Shown: positions 20,886-31,722 of the stretch, one piece after another | Layout of the letters: the number at the start of each line of letters is the position of its first letter | How positions within the stretch are numbered: position 1 is the stretch's first letter | Assembly (NCBI GenBank): GCA_022828595.1 | Contig: JAKGHH010000005.1 | Location: forward strand, 26,796,193-26,860,192 | Length of the DNA stretch: 64,000 nucleotides | Source of the DNA: Nelumbo lutea | Lineage: Eukaryota > Streptophyta > Magnoliopsida > Proteales > Nelumbonaceae | Reading direction: 5' to 3' | Notes under the pieces: model-generated | Database searches by the model: none | What the model was told of the DNA's origin: nothing | The model's input: only the letters and a program-made list of their open reading frames with translations | Position numbers and translations under genes: made by a program

Positions 20886-21067
20886 CAAATCAGCCCCCCA
20901 CAGGATTGCCCCCCACAACATCCCACAGCATATCCCTGCAGTGTATTGGAAACATCTCGCAATGATAATCCCATAAATAACAATGTCATCATCAGGAGAT
21001 GTTCTTAATACACGCAGAGATGTGTTGTGGGACGTTGTGGGGGGTAATCTCGTGGGGGGCTGATTTG
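20886..21067. mobile_element. Foldback element FB6 (best stem)
   Basis: Arms extend about 80 bp: CAAATCAGCCCCCCAC, GATTGCCCCCCACAAC, GTGTATTGGAAACATCTCGC on the left pair with GGAGATGTTCTTAATACACG, GTTGTGGGGGGTAATCTC and GTGGGGGGCTGATTTG on the right. The loop is about 30 bp. It lies about 720 bp downstream of the ferredoxin stop codon. Confidence 0.85.
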
Positions 21068-21184
21068 AACACTTTCAAGAGCACCCAGATCTTTGACAGG
21101 TTTATGGTGAAAATTCAGCGAGTCAATTCAGAATACGTACGTGCCAATTTGTTTGAACAAGTTTTAATTTGAGTTCTGAATTCA

Positions 21185-21462
21185 GGGTCCGTTTGATTCG
21201 CAACTGGAATTAGAATTGGAATGAAAATCTTTTGGAATTGGAATCAGAATGGTCTATTTCCATAATTTGATTGGTTCAAACAGGAATAAAAATGAAAATT
21301 GGAATCAGCTGGAATAAAATTCATTCCCAAAAGAAGGATAGGGAATGGCCATTCTCTCAAATGGGAGAATACTATTCCAGCAGAATGATAATGGGATTTT
21401 AATTCCGTTCAATCAAACAATTGGAATCGGAATAACCCATTCCATTTCCGATTCCTGACCCC
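21185..21462. mobile_element. GGAATNGGAAT-rich MITE, copy 1
   Basis: It starts GGGTCCGTTTGATTCG and ends near ATTCCTGACCCC. The interior is full of TTGGAATTGGAATCAGAATG and complementary CATTCC blocks that let it fold. The same build is seen at 24950-25247. Terminal repeats are only partly conserved. Confidence 0.55.
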
Positions 21463-21750
21463 TATTCAATGGACAATAAAAAACGGGGGGGCGTTCGTTA
21501 TAGTTTCGTGTGGTTTCAACCACATGACAGATGAGATGTATTGATGTGGTGGATTTGTTGGTGAGTTTTGAAATGGACAATAAAAAACAAGTGCTTTACT
21601 CACATACAATATGTATTATGCATCAAAAGCGTATGCCAACTATTAGACTGATAATGAACTGATAGAAACTCCACTAGTTGTATGAAATCATCAACTCAAC
21701 TGTATTATATCCAATATTACAAATTCACATTCAACCATTTTTAACTGAGT

Positions 21751-22457
21751 AGTAAGTGTGTATGTGATTTGTATATAGTAATTTTTATGGTGATGATGAT
21801 AGTAAATAATATGTTTTCAAATTTTTTTATAATTTTTTATATTTATATTTATAAAAATTATTCTTATTTGTCACACCTATATTTGTTTAATATGATGAAA
21901 TATATGATATTAGATATGCATCCAAATTTATTCTTATTATTTAATTGTGACATCAAATGTGTTGACACATTTTCCCCAATAGGTTGAATTGATGACTCAC
22001 CACGAAACAGGAAAACAACTCCATTTCTGTGTTATTTTATTTCTATCATTATTAAAACCAACTTTTCTTTGTCATATTTATTTTTATTTAATATGGTTAA
22101 TTAATTAATATAGGATTCTATGAAAGAATGGGAGTTAATACCCTATATATATATGACTTAATAAGCTGATATTAAATGAAGAGAAATGTTGTAGTTCAAA
22201 TTATATTCTGCACACTCAATTGGAAATGGACCAAATTCAAAAATAGAGGAATTCTAGTCAATAATAGAATTGAATGAATGCCATTGGGAGTTAATACCTT
22301 AAATATAAGAGTTAATGAGAGGGATTTGAATGAGGAGAAGGTGGTTATTCAATTACATTTCTGTCCTTATAGAGAGACCAAAATAAAAAAAAAAAAAGAT
22401 TATTTTAGTCAAACAAAAGTTCCACATTCTCATTCACACTTTTAATATTAGTATAGA
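21751..22457 (+). mobile_element. Non-autonomous dispersed element (TAGTAAGTGTG family), short copy
   Basis: The left end TAGTAAGTGTGTATGTGATT and right end GTTCCACATTCTCATTCACA followed by TTAATATTAGTATAGA match the element at 13107-14398, as do internal phrases GGAGTTAATACC and ATTAAATGAAGAGAA. No terminal inverted repeat and no coding capacity are evident. Confidence 0.5.
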
Positions 22458-22477
22458 CAGATATACTCAACTTTCAT

Positions 22478-22780
22478 AAACTGTTATGAATTAGATCTAA
22501 ATGTTACAAACCTGTACTCATCTATTAAAGTTAAAATTGATACTCAATTGAAACAAACCATTACAAACCCACACTCAACCATTAGAAACTGATACTTAAA
22601 ATGTAGATAACATTACAAACCAGATCCAAATGTTACAAACCCACATCCAAACATTATAAACCGATACTCGAGTAGTACAAACACCTACAACCCAATACTT
22701 AACCATTACAAACTGATATTCAACTTGTAGAAACTGTTATCGACCTACATTTAACAGTTATAAACCAATACTAATTGGTA
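22478..22780 (+). repeat. Minisatellite, unit about 20-25 bp (ATTACAAACCNATACTCAACC)
   Basis: About a dozen imperfect copies of CATTACAAACCCACACTCAAC run head to tail, for example near 22497, 22558, 22612, 22632 and 22707. Length and sequence vary between units. Non-coding. Confidence 0.7.
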
Positions 22781-22859
22781 TAACTTGTAAACAAACACAT
22801 TGTCATTTATAAATTGCCAATTTAATCTATCAATTTATATTGCTAGAAATGTGCCTGTG

Positions 22860-23278
22860 TAAGGGTGTCAATTAGATTGGATTTGGTCCAATCCAATCCA
22901 GTCCAATGTGAGTTCATTCTAAATGGACCAGTTCCAATCCAATCCACTGAATATTTTGGACCATTTCCGATCGGTCAAATTCAATGTTTGGACCATCATC
23001 CATTCAAATTCATTTTAATTTAGATTGGTTCCAACCCAAATGTGGTTCATTGAGACCTAAACTCTTATCTTCTATAAATGGACCGGAGGTGGCTCAATCC
23101 AACCCAATCCAATATAAATTCATTATGGACGGCCAGGTCCAATGCAATCCAATGAATACTTTGCACCATTAAGTCTGGACTGGTCCAACTCAATATGTTT
23201 TATTGGTTCATCCAATCCATCCAAGTTGATTTTGTTTTGGACGGGAACCAACCTAAAACCGGTCCATTGACACCCCTA
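22860..23278 (+). mobile_element. Non-autonomous hAT-like element, copy 3
   Basis: TAAGGGTGTCAATT at the left and CATTGACACCCCTA at the right bound 419 bp matching copy 1 in the same orientation (GTCCAATGTGAGTTCATTCT, TATAAATTCATTATGGAC). It is the longest of the three copies. The 8-bp flanks match poorly. Confidence 0.7.
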
Positions 23279-23491
23279 CCCTCGTGTCGCGTATAAATTT
23301 TCACATTACTAAACTACTATCAATTGGTGTTGCTAAAGATGCAATACATGAGTTGAACTATGAACTGTCCACCACAAAGGAAAGACATTTCAACTTTTGG
23401 ACAAAGTTATTTTAATCCATCATTATCAACTTTTTTCTTATTAAATCAATTCCTACCATGAAATGAGTGTAATATTGAAAGGTTTCCATAA

Positions 23492-23545
23492 GCCTATGGC
23501 TGAGTGGACAACTATGAACTCTAAAAGTTGGAAGTTTGAGTGCCG
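23492..23545 (+). repeat. Possible tRNA-like/SINE head
   Basis: TGGCTGAGTGG at about 23500 is a perfect match to the pol III A-box consensus, and AAGTTTGAGTGCC about 25 bp later is a B-box-like match. No tRNA cloverleaf forms. It abuts foldback element FB7. Confidence 0.3.
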
Positions 23546-23554
23546 AGAGCAATC

Positions 23555-23681
23555 TAGATCTCTTACCCACACATCACTACAGTTGTACATTGAGAACATC
23601 TCCCCATGAAAGGTAATACATAAATATGAGAGATGCTCCCAATGTGTAACTGTAGTGGTGTATGGGTAGGGTTCTTGTGGA
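23555..23681. mobile_element. Foldback element FB7
   Basis: Left arm CTTACCCACACATCACTACA, GTTGTACATTGAGAACATCTCCCC pairs with right arm GAGATGCTCCCAATGTGTAAC, TGTAGTGGTGTATGGGTAGG. It shares its outer stem sequence with FB3, so these two form a subfamily. Confidence 0.75.
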
Positions 23682-23858
23682 TGTGGTTGAATGTGTTTTT
23701 TCTAGAGTTGTGGGGGGGGAAGCCCCTTAGTGATAAAGGGCAAAAAAAATATTCAATAGTTTGTTGTTTTGGTGAATGACCAAATCTTGTGTTTGTAGAG
23801 GAAAGGTTGACTAACAGGCATATGCAGCCTTTTCAATATCACTCCACAATTACCAAGA

Positions 23859-24037
23859 GATCGGATTCAGTCCTCACAAGACCATGCTCACACCATTCGC
23901 ATAGTCCCTTGCAGCCTTTCATTGGAAATATCTCTCCATGAAAAATAAACATACAAGTATGGAGATATTCCCAATGCAAGGCTGCAAGAGGCTGTGAGAA
24001 TGGTGTGAGCACGATCTTAGTAGGACCAAATCCGATT
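23859..24037. mobile_element. Foldback element FB8
   Basis: The left arm GATCGGATTCAGTCCTCACA, CATGCTCACACCATTCGCAT, CCTTGCAGCC, CATTGGAAATATCTC pairs with the right arm GAGATATTCCCAATGCAAGG, GAATGGTGTGAGCACG, GGACCAAATCCGAT. The outer stem sequence differs from FB1-FB7 yet pairs well with itself. Confidence 0.8.
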
Positions 24038-24949
24038 TCCATTTCCAATTAATTGAGACACCAGGTCCTAGGTTTCTTTGGTAGGGACACACATGAAGTT
24101 GGGGACCAAGTATTGGATCACACCAGTTTCCTTAACATCATTCTCCAAGTCATACCATGTGGCACAATCCTAGGATTAGGATTTACTTGAGCTTGGTGTG
24201 TTATTTCTTTCTAAGCGATCTACGGTATGTTGAGGTTGAGAGGAAGGTAAAACTACAAGGAGGGAAAATAACCGAAGCCTAAGTAGGTTTGGTCCACACA
24301 AGATCCATGATGACTAGGTGAGGTTGAGAGCTTGTGAGTCCGATGCTTGTTGCCTTGCGAGTTCCATAATATATAGGTGAAGTTGTGAGTTGGCATATCC
24401 ATGGTTTCAAGCCTCATGGGCTTCATGATAGTGAGGCCTAAGGGACTGCCTTCATCTACAAGTCCTGAGATATAGATTTGCAAGTCTTTGTGCATGCAAG
24501 GGCTTGTTCATGGTGCTTGGCACTATACATATCTCATACAATGTTAAATACAACCTTTGCAAGTCTTTGTTCATGGTGCTTGACTAAGACACTATAGATC
24601 CATGGTGCTTGACCAAGTCTTTGTGCATGCAAGTTCAAAGTTTTCATCGCACCTCAAAACTTGCTCATCGCACCTTAGAAGCCACTCATTGCACCTCAAG
24701 ACATGCCTCTCTCACACCCATCTACCTTTCCTGCACCCTATTATTGCACCACACTCTTCGTCGCAATGCATTGTGTCTCTATCGCATCGCAGCCCCTTGT
24801 TTTTTCCTTTTTTGGTTTATTGTTTTTGGTTTTTTCTTGGCTCCCCACTTCTTTCTTGTGGTGTCCTCTTAGAAGGAAAATTTACAAACTTATCTATTTC
24901 TATATAATTGATTGTGCTTATCCTTATCTCTAAGTAATTATAGATGGTA
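24038..24949. other. No gene recognised; short local repeats
   Basis: The phrase CAAGTCTTTGTGCATGCAAG...CATGGTGCTTG recurs at about 24480-24520, 24557-24590 and 24601-24635, and CATCGCACCTCAAAACTTGCT-like units follow to 24800. Overlapping frames at 24602-24933 arise from these C/A-rich repeats. Origin unknown. Confidence 0.4.
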
Positions 24950-25247
24950 GGCCCCGTTTAGTGTGCGGGAATAGAGGTCTAGAACCAGAATCGGAATGGG
25001 CTATTCCGATTCCAATTGTTTGGTTGGGTGGAATCAGAATCCTATTCCCATTCCTATTGGAATGGCATTCCCCCATTTAAGGGAATGACCATTCCTTGTC
25101 CCTCCATTGGGAATGAAATCCCATTCCTATCAATTCTAATTCCCATTCCCATTCCTTTTTGAACCGAATTGATTATGGGAATGGACCAGTCCAATTCCAA
25201 TTTTGGAGGTTTCTGATTCCGATTTCAACTACAAACTAAACAGACTC
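24950..25247. mobile_element. GGAATNGGAAT-rich MITE, copy 2
   Basis: It starts GGCCCCGTTTAGTGTG and ends CAAACTAAACAGACTCG, giving a GTTTAGT inverted terminus with TAG on both outer sides. The interior repeats GGAATGG/CCATTCC many times, as in the copy at 21185. Confidence 0.6.
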
Positions 25248-25578
25248 GTAGTTGTTTGCTTGGTTTTCTTTGTATATTTAGTTTCTTATTCTGCTTCCCT
25301 TTTATCTTTAGTTTCCTATGGCAAGCATAAAAAGAACTCAGCTTCTCCTAGATCCACAAATGTGCCACAGAGAAACTTATAGGACTATTTGCAAACTTGA
25401 GCATGTGGTTGCATTCTACCCTTGTTTTTTGTTATTTTTCTATTCACTTCTCTTGCATACTTGAACACTTACAGTTACACACACTCTCATGTAAATAGAA
25501 TTAGAATTTTATTTTATCTATTATAGAAAGGATAGTGACATAATTGGAACCTCTGAGTCTAGAACCACCTAACAACTT

Positions 25579-25788
25579 CATGTATGGGTATTCCCTTAAT
25601 CAATATCAAAATACCCATACATGTATCACACCTAGAATACCCATACATAAAAGAAATTAGGATCAAAATCAAACTACTAGAATACACATACATGTATGGG
25701 TATTTTGATATTCCCTTAGTCAATATCAAAAAGACATGTATCATACCTAGAATACCCATACATAAAAGAAATTAGGATCAAAATCAAA
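25579..25788. repeat. Direct duplication containing hairpins (CATGTATGGGTATT)
   Basis: The block CATGTATGGGTATTCCCTTA through AAAGAAATTAGGATCAAAAT (25579-25673) recurs at 25691-25788 with small indels. Each copy also carries an inverted pair CATGTATGGGTATT/AATACCCATACATG. Mirror open frames on the two strands result from this symmetry. Confidence 0.65.
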
Positions 25789-25989
25789 ATCCAATAAGAA
25801 AATATTTCAACCTAGCAATTAGGATCAAAATCAAACCTATAATTTTCAAAACCGAAAAGTCTCATGCTTAAGGAGCCCAACTTGGTTATGTAGAAGTAGC
25901 ATCTTTCAAAGAATGGTAGGATCCATCTAATGGACGTCATATAGGGTGCGGAATGGGTGGGCGAATTTTAAAAAATTTCCTACATTCTC

Positions 25990-27853
25990 CCAACTGGGAA
26001 TCATATTCCCTAAATTTAGAATACAATATTCAATGATTTTACTTGAACCATAATCGAATCAGATCTGAACCAAAATAAATAGGGGGATTATACCTAATCC
26101 GGAGAAACAGTATCTCCCAAAGTTGGTGTTCGCGCCCAAAGAAGACACCAAGATCTGCTCCTACTGAAGATGACACAACTGTGGATGGAACGGAACCAAC
26201 AGGGTGCATCCTAGGCACTGGATCCTTCGCAAGAACCCACTGGAAACTCTGAACACCGAATTCCTTTAAGTCTTTTCTGCAAGACTGATGTCAAGAACTG
26301 ATTTCTTGACTTCTTTCTTTTGCAAAGATCGAATCTTGCAAGAGGGGATGGCGGCGGCTGGAGGAGAACTCCTGGGACGAAGATGGCTAAGCAGCTTTCT
26401 TCTCTCTGGAGTTTTGTGAGATCTAATCTCTGTACGCAGAAGGCTTTCTTCCTTTCTGTGAAACCCTTGGTTCGAAATCTGATATGTTCGAATTGGGTTT
26501 CTCCCCCTTTCTTCTTGATTAAGAAAACCTCCTAATTAGGAGTTATCCCAATCCAAATCAATATTTGGATAGGGGATTATCTTAATCCTATCAGATGATT
26601 AAGTTAGTTTACTCCTGATTTTATCAAGAGGTTACCAGATTCAAATCTGTTTTGAATTTGGTCTCCTAGAGTGGATAAGGTCAAAATCCCAATCCTTTTA
26701 CTAACATTAATCTCAGATTCACCCCATAGATGGGTGATCGTATCAACCCAGCTCGTAATGGGCTTTTGGCCCATTAAGTGTTCAGTGTTTAACTAGTTTC
26801 CAATCTGCTGTCCAGTTGCGCTTCTTTGTATGGCGTGGGACCCAAGCATTGATCTACACACCAGCCACATGGGTTCATCCCAGCCTTTATTACAAGGCCT
26901 ACCCGAATTCATTGAAAAAACCCAGTGACCCCCCTGAGCCCATCACATGGACCCTATGGGCTCAACACTTACATTAAGTGGTCCCTGAGCCAAGCCATCT
27001 TATAAAAACCCAGGGACTGTGGGCAGGTGCAAGATTAGCCCATCAGGTATTATCCTAAATGGTCTTACACTTAACCTCTCAGCCCTTAATGATCAAGCAC
27101 TACCTGACAAGAGATGACCTCTCCCTTGGCTGCAAAGAACAGTGCCGCACTCTCTACTCACATGGATCTCGGGAATTAAAACCATTTGCAAACCTTTTGA
27201 AACCGTACATATATATTTATATAAATCAATTTTGCAAAAACAAAATTCCAACGATTGAAATCAACTGCCAGCAATTTGGTTTCCGTTAGAGAGAGTGCAT
27301 TCCCGATCATTACCATTGTCCAACAAAGGGGCTGATCATGTCACTATGATCACTCACTCAGATGAATTCTCAGACTGCCCCAACATGCCCAGGTTTTGAC
27401 CGCCGCTAAGGATCCCACTGATTGACATATCAAAGATCGCCCGATCCGACACCTAATGAAGTGTCATGATTGAGTCTAGGGGTCAGGTGTAACTTTCTAG
27501 TTTTTCCCATCTGTCTCCAAGGTCCAGGGCAATACTGAAAATCTGGTCCGGTTCAAGGATTCAAGTAATCTCATACCGCATGTGCCTTGGGTCTTACCCT
27601 GGTGGCCGAGACAAGCCATCCCAACACTTGGTGGCACACCAGTATCAGCCTTGGCAGGATAAATCTCCCTAGACTTATCCAATGACTGTAAACATTTAAA
27701 ATTAACACAAGTCTCTATAAGTGTGTAGTTTTAGGGTCGTACACAGAAATATATCAAACAACATGAATCAAACATGCACTTTATTTATTTACACTAAATA
27801 TCAAAAGTACATCAAATTGGATTGAAGCAAAGGGCATACAAAACTGACTAACA
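25990..27853 (-). mobile_element. Copia element A, 3' LTR (left limit approximate)
   Basis: On the minus strand the RNase H frame ends at a TAA (27868-27870) and is followed by AAGTGCAAGTGGGAGC, a purine-rich primer tract, then TGTTAGTCAG at 27853 as LTR start. The LTR must run leftward about 1.8 kb. The phrase GTAGGAAATTTTTTAAAATT near 25975 resembles the 3' edge of long LTRs of the BARE/Angela type, from memory. I could not place the exact terminus or a target duplication. Confidence 0.5.
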
Positions 27854-27867
27854 GCTCCCACTTGCAC

Positions 27868-30800
27868 TTAGGTCCAATCCAGTACAAGCCGGAGTCCCAT
27901 ACTTTCTACGTGTTTCTCAAACACTTTCTATGTCAATGGCTTACTCAATGGGTCTGCCACATTATCCACTGATGCTACCTTCTGAATTAGGACGTCCCCT
28001 CTACCAATGATCTCCCGTAGTACATGGTACTTCCTCTCGATTTTGACTTCGAGTGGGCCCGAGGCTCCTTAGCCTGTGTAATCGCTCCATTGTTGTCACA
28101 CAACAACGGGATGGGTGATGTGCTGGACGGAATCACTCCCAATTCATGTATGAATTTCTTCATCCACACGATTTCCTTGGTAGTTTCACTTGTGGCAATG
28201 TACTAGGCCTCGGTTGTGGAGTCTGCAGTGGACCCCAGTTTGCTGCTTTTCCAGCAAACAACACACGATCCTATCGTGAAAACATACCCAGATGTAGACT
28301 TTCTATCATTTGGATCTGACTGGAAATCAGCATCGGTATACCCTAGAACTTATAGTGAACTACCATCGAATACCAGACAAAACTCTTTTGTCCTTCGAAG
28401 GTATTTAAGTATGTTCTTCACAACAGTCCAATGCTCCTGCCCTAGGTTGGCCTAGAATCTGCTTACCACACTCACCGCCTGAGCTATGTCCGGGCGAGTG
28501 CACAGCATGGCATACATGATGCTCCCTACAGCTGAGGCATAGGGAACGTCTCTCATGCCCTCAATCTCCTCAGAAGTCTTGGGAGACACCTTCTTGGAGA
28601 GAATGACTCCATGCCTAAAAGGAACATTTTCTTTCTTGGAGTTCTCCATGCTGTACCTTTTGACAATTTTGTTAATGTAAGCAGCCTGGGATAATCCAAT
28701 TATCCACTTCGATCTATCTCTATAGAGTCGAAGACCCAATATATATGAAGCTTCTCCAAGATCTTTCATGGAGAACTGCTGTGATAGCTATACCTTGACC
28801 GAAGTCAACATTCCTACATCATTCCCAATGAGTAGGATATCGTCCACGTACAACACCAAAAAGGTGATCTTATCCCCACTGGATTTCCTGTAAACATAGG
28901 GCTCATCCGGATTGTGCACAAAGTCAAACGTTTTGACAGCAGAATCAAAACAGATGTTCCAACTCCTAGAAGCCTACTTAAGTCCATATATGGATCTATT
29001 AAGTTTACATACCATGTGTTCCTGACCAGCATCAATGAAGCATTGCAGCTGCTACATGTAGATATCTTCATTAAGATCTCCATTTAGGAACGCGGTTTTG
29101 ACATCCATCTACCAAATCTCGTAGTCATGGTATACTGCTACAGCTAGCAAGATCCTAATGGATTTGAGTATGGCCACGGGCAAAAAGGTTTCTTCATAAT
29201 CGATACCTTCTTTCTGAGTGTACCCTTTCGCCACCAAACGAGCTTTGTAGGTCTCAATCCTACTATTAGGGCCCTTCTTCCTCTTGTAGATCCATTTGCA
29301 ACCAATTGCTTTTACCCTGGAGGGCGGATCTACTAGAGTCCAGACTCCATTGGTCTCCATTGAGTCCATCTCAGCTCTCATGGTCTCCACCCACTTTTGG
29401 GAATCTATGTCTAACATAGCTTCCGCATAAGTCACGGGATCCTCTTCACTAGTCAAAGCTTCCACCAGGTAACTATCCTGGTCATAACCATATCGGATTG
29501 GTGGCCTGGATACCCGAGTGGATCTTCTAGGCTGATCACTACCTGGAGCCTGTGGGACATCTCCCACTGCACCTGAGCTCTCCTCATCAAGAACTATTTC
29601 CTGACGATGGGTGTCTAAGATGTAATCGGTTTCTAAGAATTGGGCATTTCGACTGCATAACACTTTCTGTTCACTTGGGTCATAGAATAGATAACCCACC
29701 GAATCTTTTGGGTAGCCTATAAATAGGCAACGACTGGTTTTGGATTCCAACTTGTCCGCACTTATTCTTTTAACGTGTGCAGGACAACCCCAAATATTCA
29801 AGTGTCTCACACTTGGTTTCCTTCCGGTCCATAGTTCATATGGAGTCATTGGAACCAATTTGGTTGGAACCCAATTCAGTACGTAGATAGCAGTCTCTAA
29901 TGCATATCCCCAAAAGGATGTGGGTAATTCTGAGTGTACGAAGAGTGATCGGACCATGTCCAATAAGATCCTATTCCTCATCTCTGAAACACCGTTGAGT
30001 TGAGGTGTGACAGGAGGAGCTAATTGTGACACTATCCCGTTGACCTTTAAGTAGTCCATGAATTCGTCAGAGAGATACTCGCCACCTCGATCTGATCGAA
30101 TGGCCTTAATTTCTCTACCTAACTGTTTCTCGACTTCATGTCTGAACTCTTTGAACTTTTCAAAGGACACAGACTTGTGTCTCATTGGGTACACATAACC
30201 ATATCGTGAAAAATCATCTATAAAGGTGATGAAATACACGTGTTGATTTCATGTCCTAACACTCAGGAGACCACATACATCAGTATGTATTAGGTCAAGT
30301 GTGCCTACAGATCTTTCATGCCTTCCGTCAAATGGCCGCTTAGTCATGAAGGCAAGGCTCACAAGTGGGAAGATTTTCTACGGTTAGAAAATCCAAAGGA
30401 CCATTCTTTACCAACCTTGTGATTCGGTCAACACCGATATGGCCGAGTCGGTAATGCCAGAGGCACGTGGGATTTACTGTATCACGATTTCTTTTCTTGG
30501 GATTTTTGACCGATGTAGTTTCGGTTAAGTTAGTTTCCAGAGAATGATGTAGAACATAGAGACCGTTCTCCAGTTCCCCGCATGCGATGAATTTATTATT
30601 CCGTTTAATAGTAATCATATTACTAAAATAAACAATATATCCATCAGCACATAGTTTAGAAACAAAAATCAAATTTCTTCTCAAGTTTTGTACATAAAGA
30701 CAATCTTTAAGTACAAGCATTCATTCTCTAAAAACTAATTCTACGATTCCTATTGCCACAGCTGCAACACTTGCAGTTGTTCCCAAAAACAGTGTCACTT

Positions 30801-31722
30801 CGCCTTCACTCAATCTTCTGCTAACTTTGAACCCCTGCAATGAGTTACACGCATGAGTTGAAGCCCCGGAGTCAACACACCAGGACACAGAAGTAACTAA
30901 CATATTAGTTTCTATGACACAAGTTTCGACGTTACCTTTCTTAGATTCCAAGTAGGCAGGACAGTTCCTCTTCCAGTGGTCAGTCTGCTTGCAGAAGTGA
31001 CAGACATCAGATGCCTTGTTCTTCTTCTGCTTCTTGGATTTGGTAGCTTTCTTCTGGGGCTTCTTTGCCTTTCTCTTTCTCTTGCTCGATTTGTTAGATT
31101 CAGCAAGCATAACCACAGGCTCATCCTTCTTGAGTAGATCCTCGGCCCTTTGTAACATACTGCTGAGTTCCTAGACGCTGACATTCAGCTTATTCATGTT
31201 GTAGTTCATTGTGAACGCATTGAAGGAAGAGGGCAAATAATTCAAGATGGTATCCACTTGCGTGCCAAGATCTAGCCCGGATCCAAGGGCTTCGAGTTCG
31301 TTAATGTAGCCCATCATCCGAAGACAATGGTCATGAACTTTCTACCCCTCGGACATCTGCGCGGTCATGAACAGTTTCAGGACGTTCTGTCAAGTAAAAC
31401 AGTTCTACTCTTCATACATTGTCTTTAGACTGTCTAATATGTCCTTGGCTAGTTCGATCTAATCAAACTGCCTCTGTATTAAGTTGTCTAGTGAGGCAAT
31501 GACAAAGCAGCGAACTAGGGAGTTCTTATCCTCCCAATCTTGGTAGTCCCTCCTACGGGCCTCAAAAGCCCTATCACCCAGACGCTCTGGGGCAGGATTT
31601 TTCACTACCTTATCTAACTTTTCAAAAGTTAGGACCAGTATAAGATTTCTGTACCAGTCGACATAGTTTGGGCCCTTAAGATTGTTATCATCTAGAATCT
31701 TTGCGGATTGATCGTTTGCCAT
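27868..31722 (-). pseudogene. Copia element A, gag-pol relic with about 15 premature stops
   Basis: Read right to left, domains are in Copia order. Gag starts MANDQSAKILDD at 31722. A zinc knuckle CHFCKQTDHWKRNC is near 31000 and a protease motif CVDSGAS near 30880. Then come the pre-integrase HYRLGH...CEPC near 30430-30350, integrase ([28 protein letters not shown] has E retained), RT motif MDVKTAFLNG near 29095, YVDD near 28850, and an RNase H with TDAD near 28330. Premature stops are TAG at 31459, 31405, 31342, 31171, 29109, 29052, 28974, 28788, 28452, 28203 and 27928, TGA at 31390, 30721 and 30249, and TAA at 28350 (leftmost coordinate of each). Only two frameshifts are seen, near 30345 and 28045. 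The frame is otherwise continuous. Confidence 0.92.

Noticed and set aside
25559..25775. Mirror-image open frames on both strands
   Set aside because: They are produced by the inverted and direct repeat at 25579-25788.
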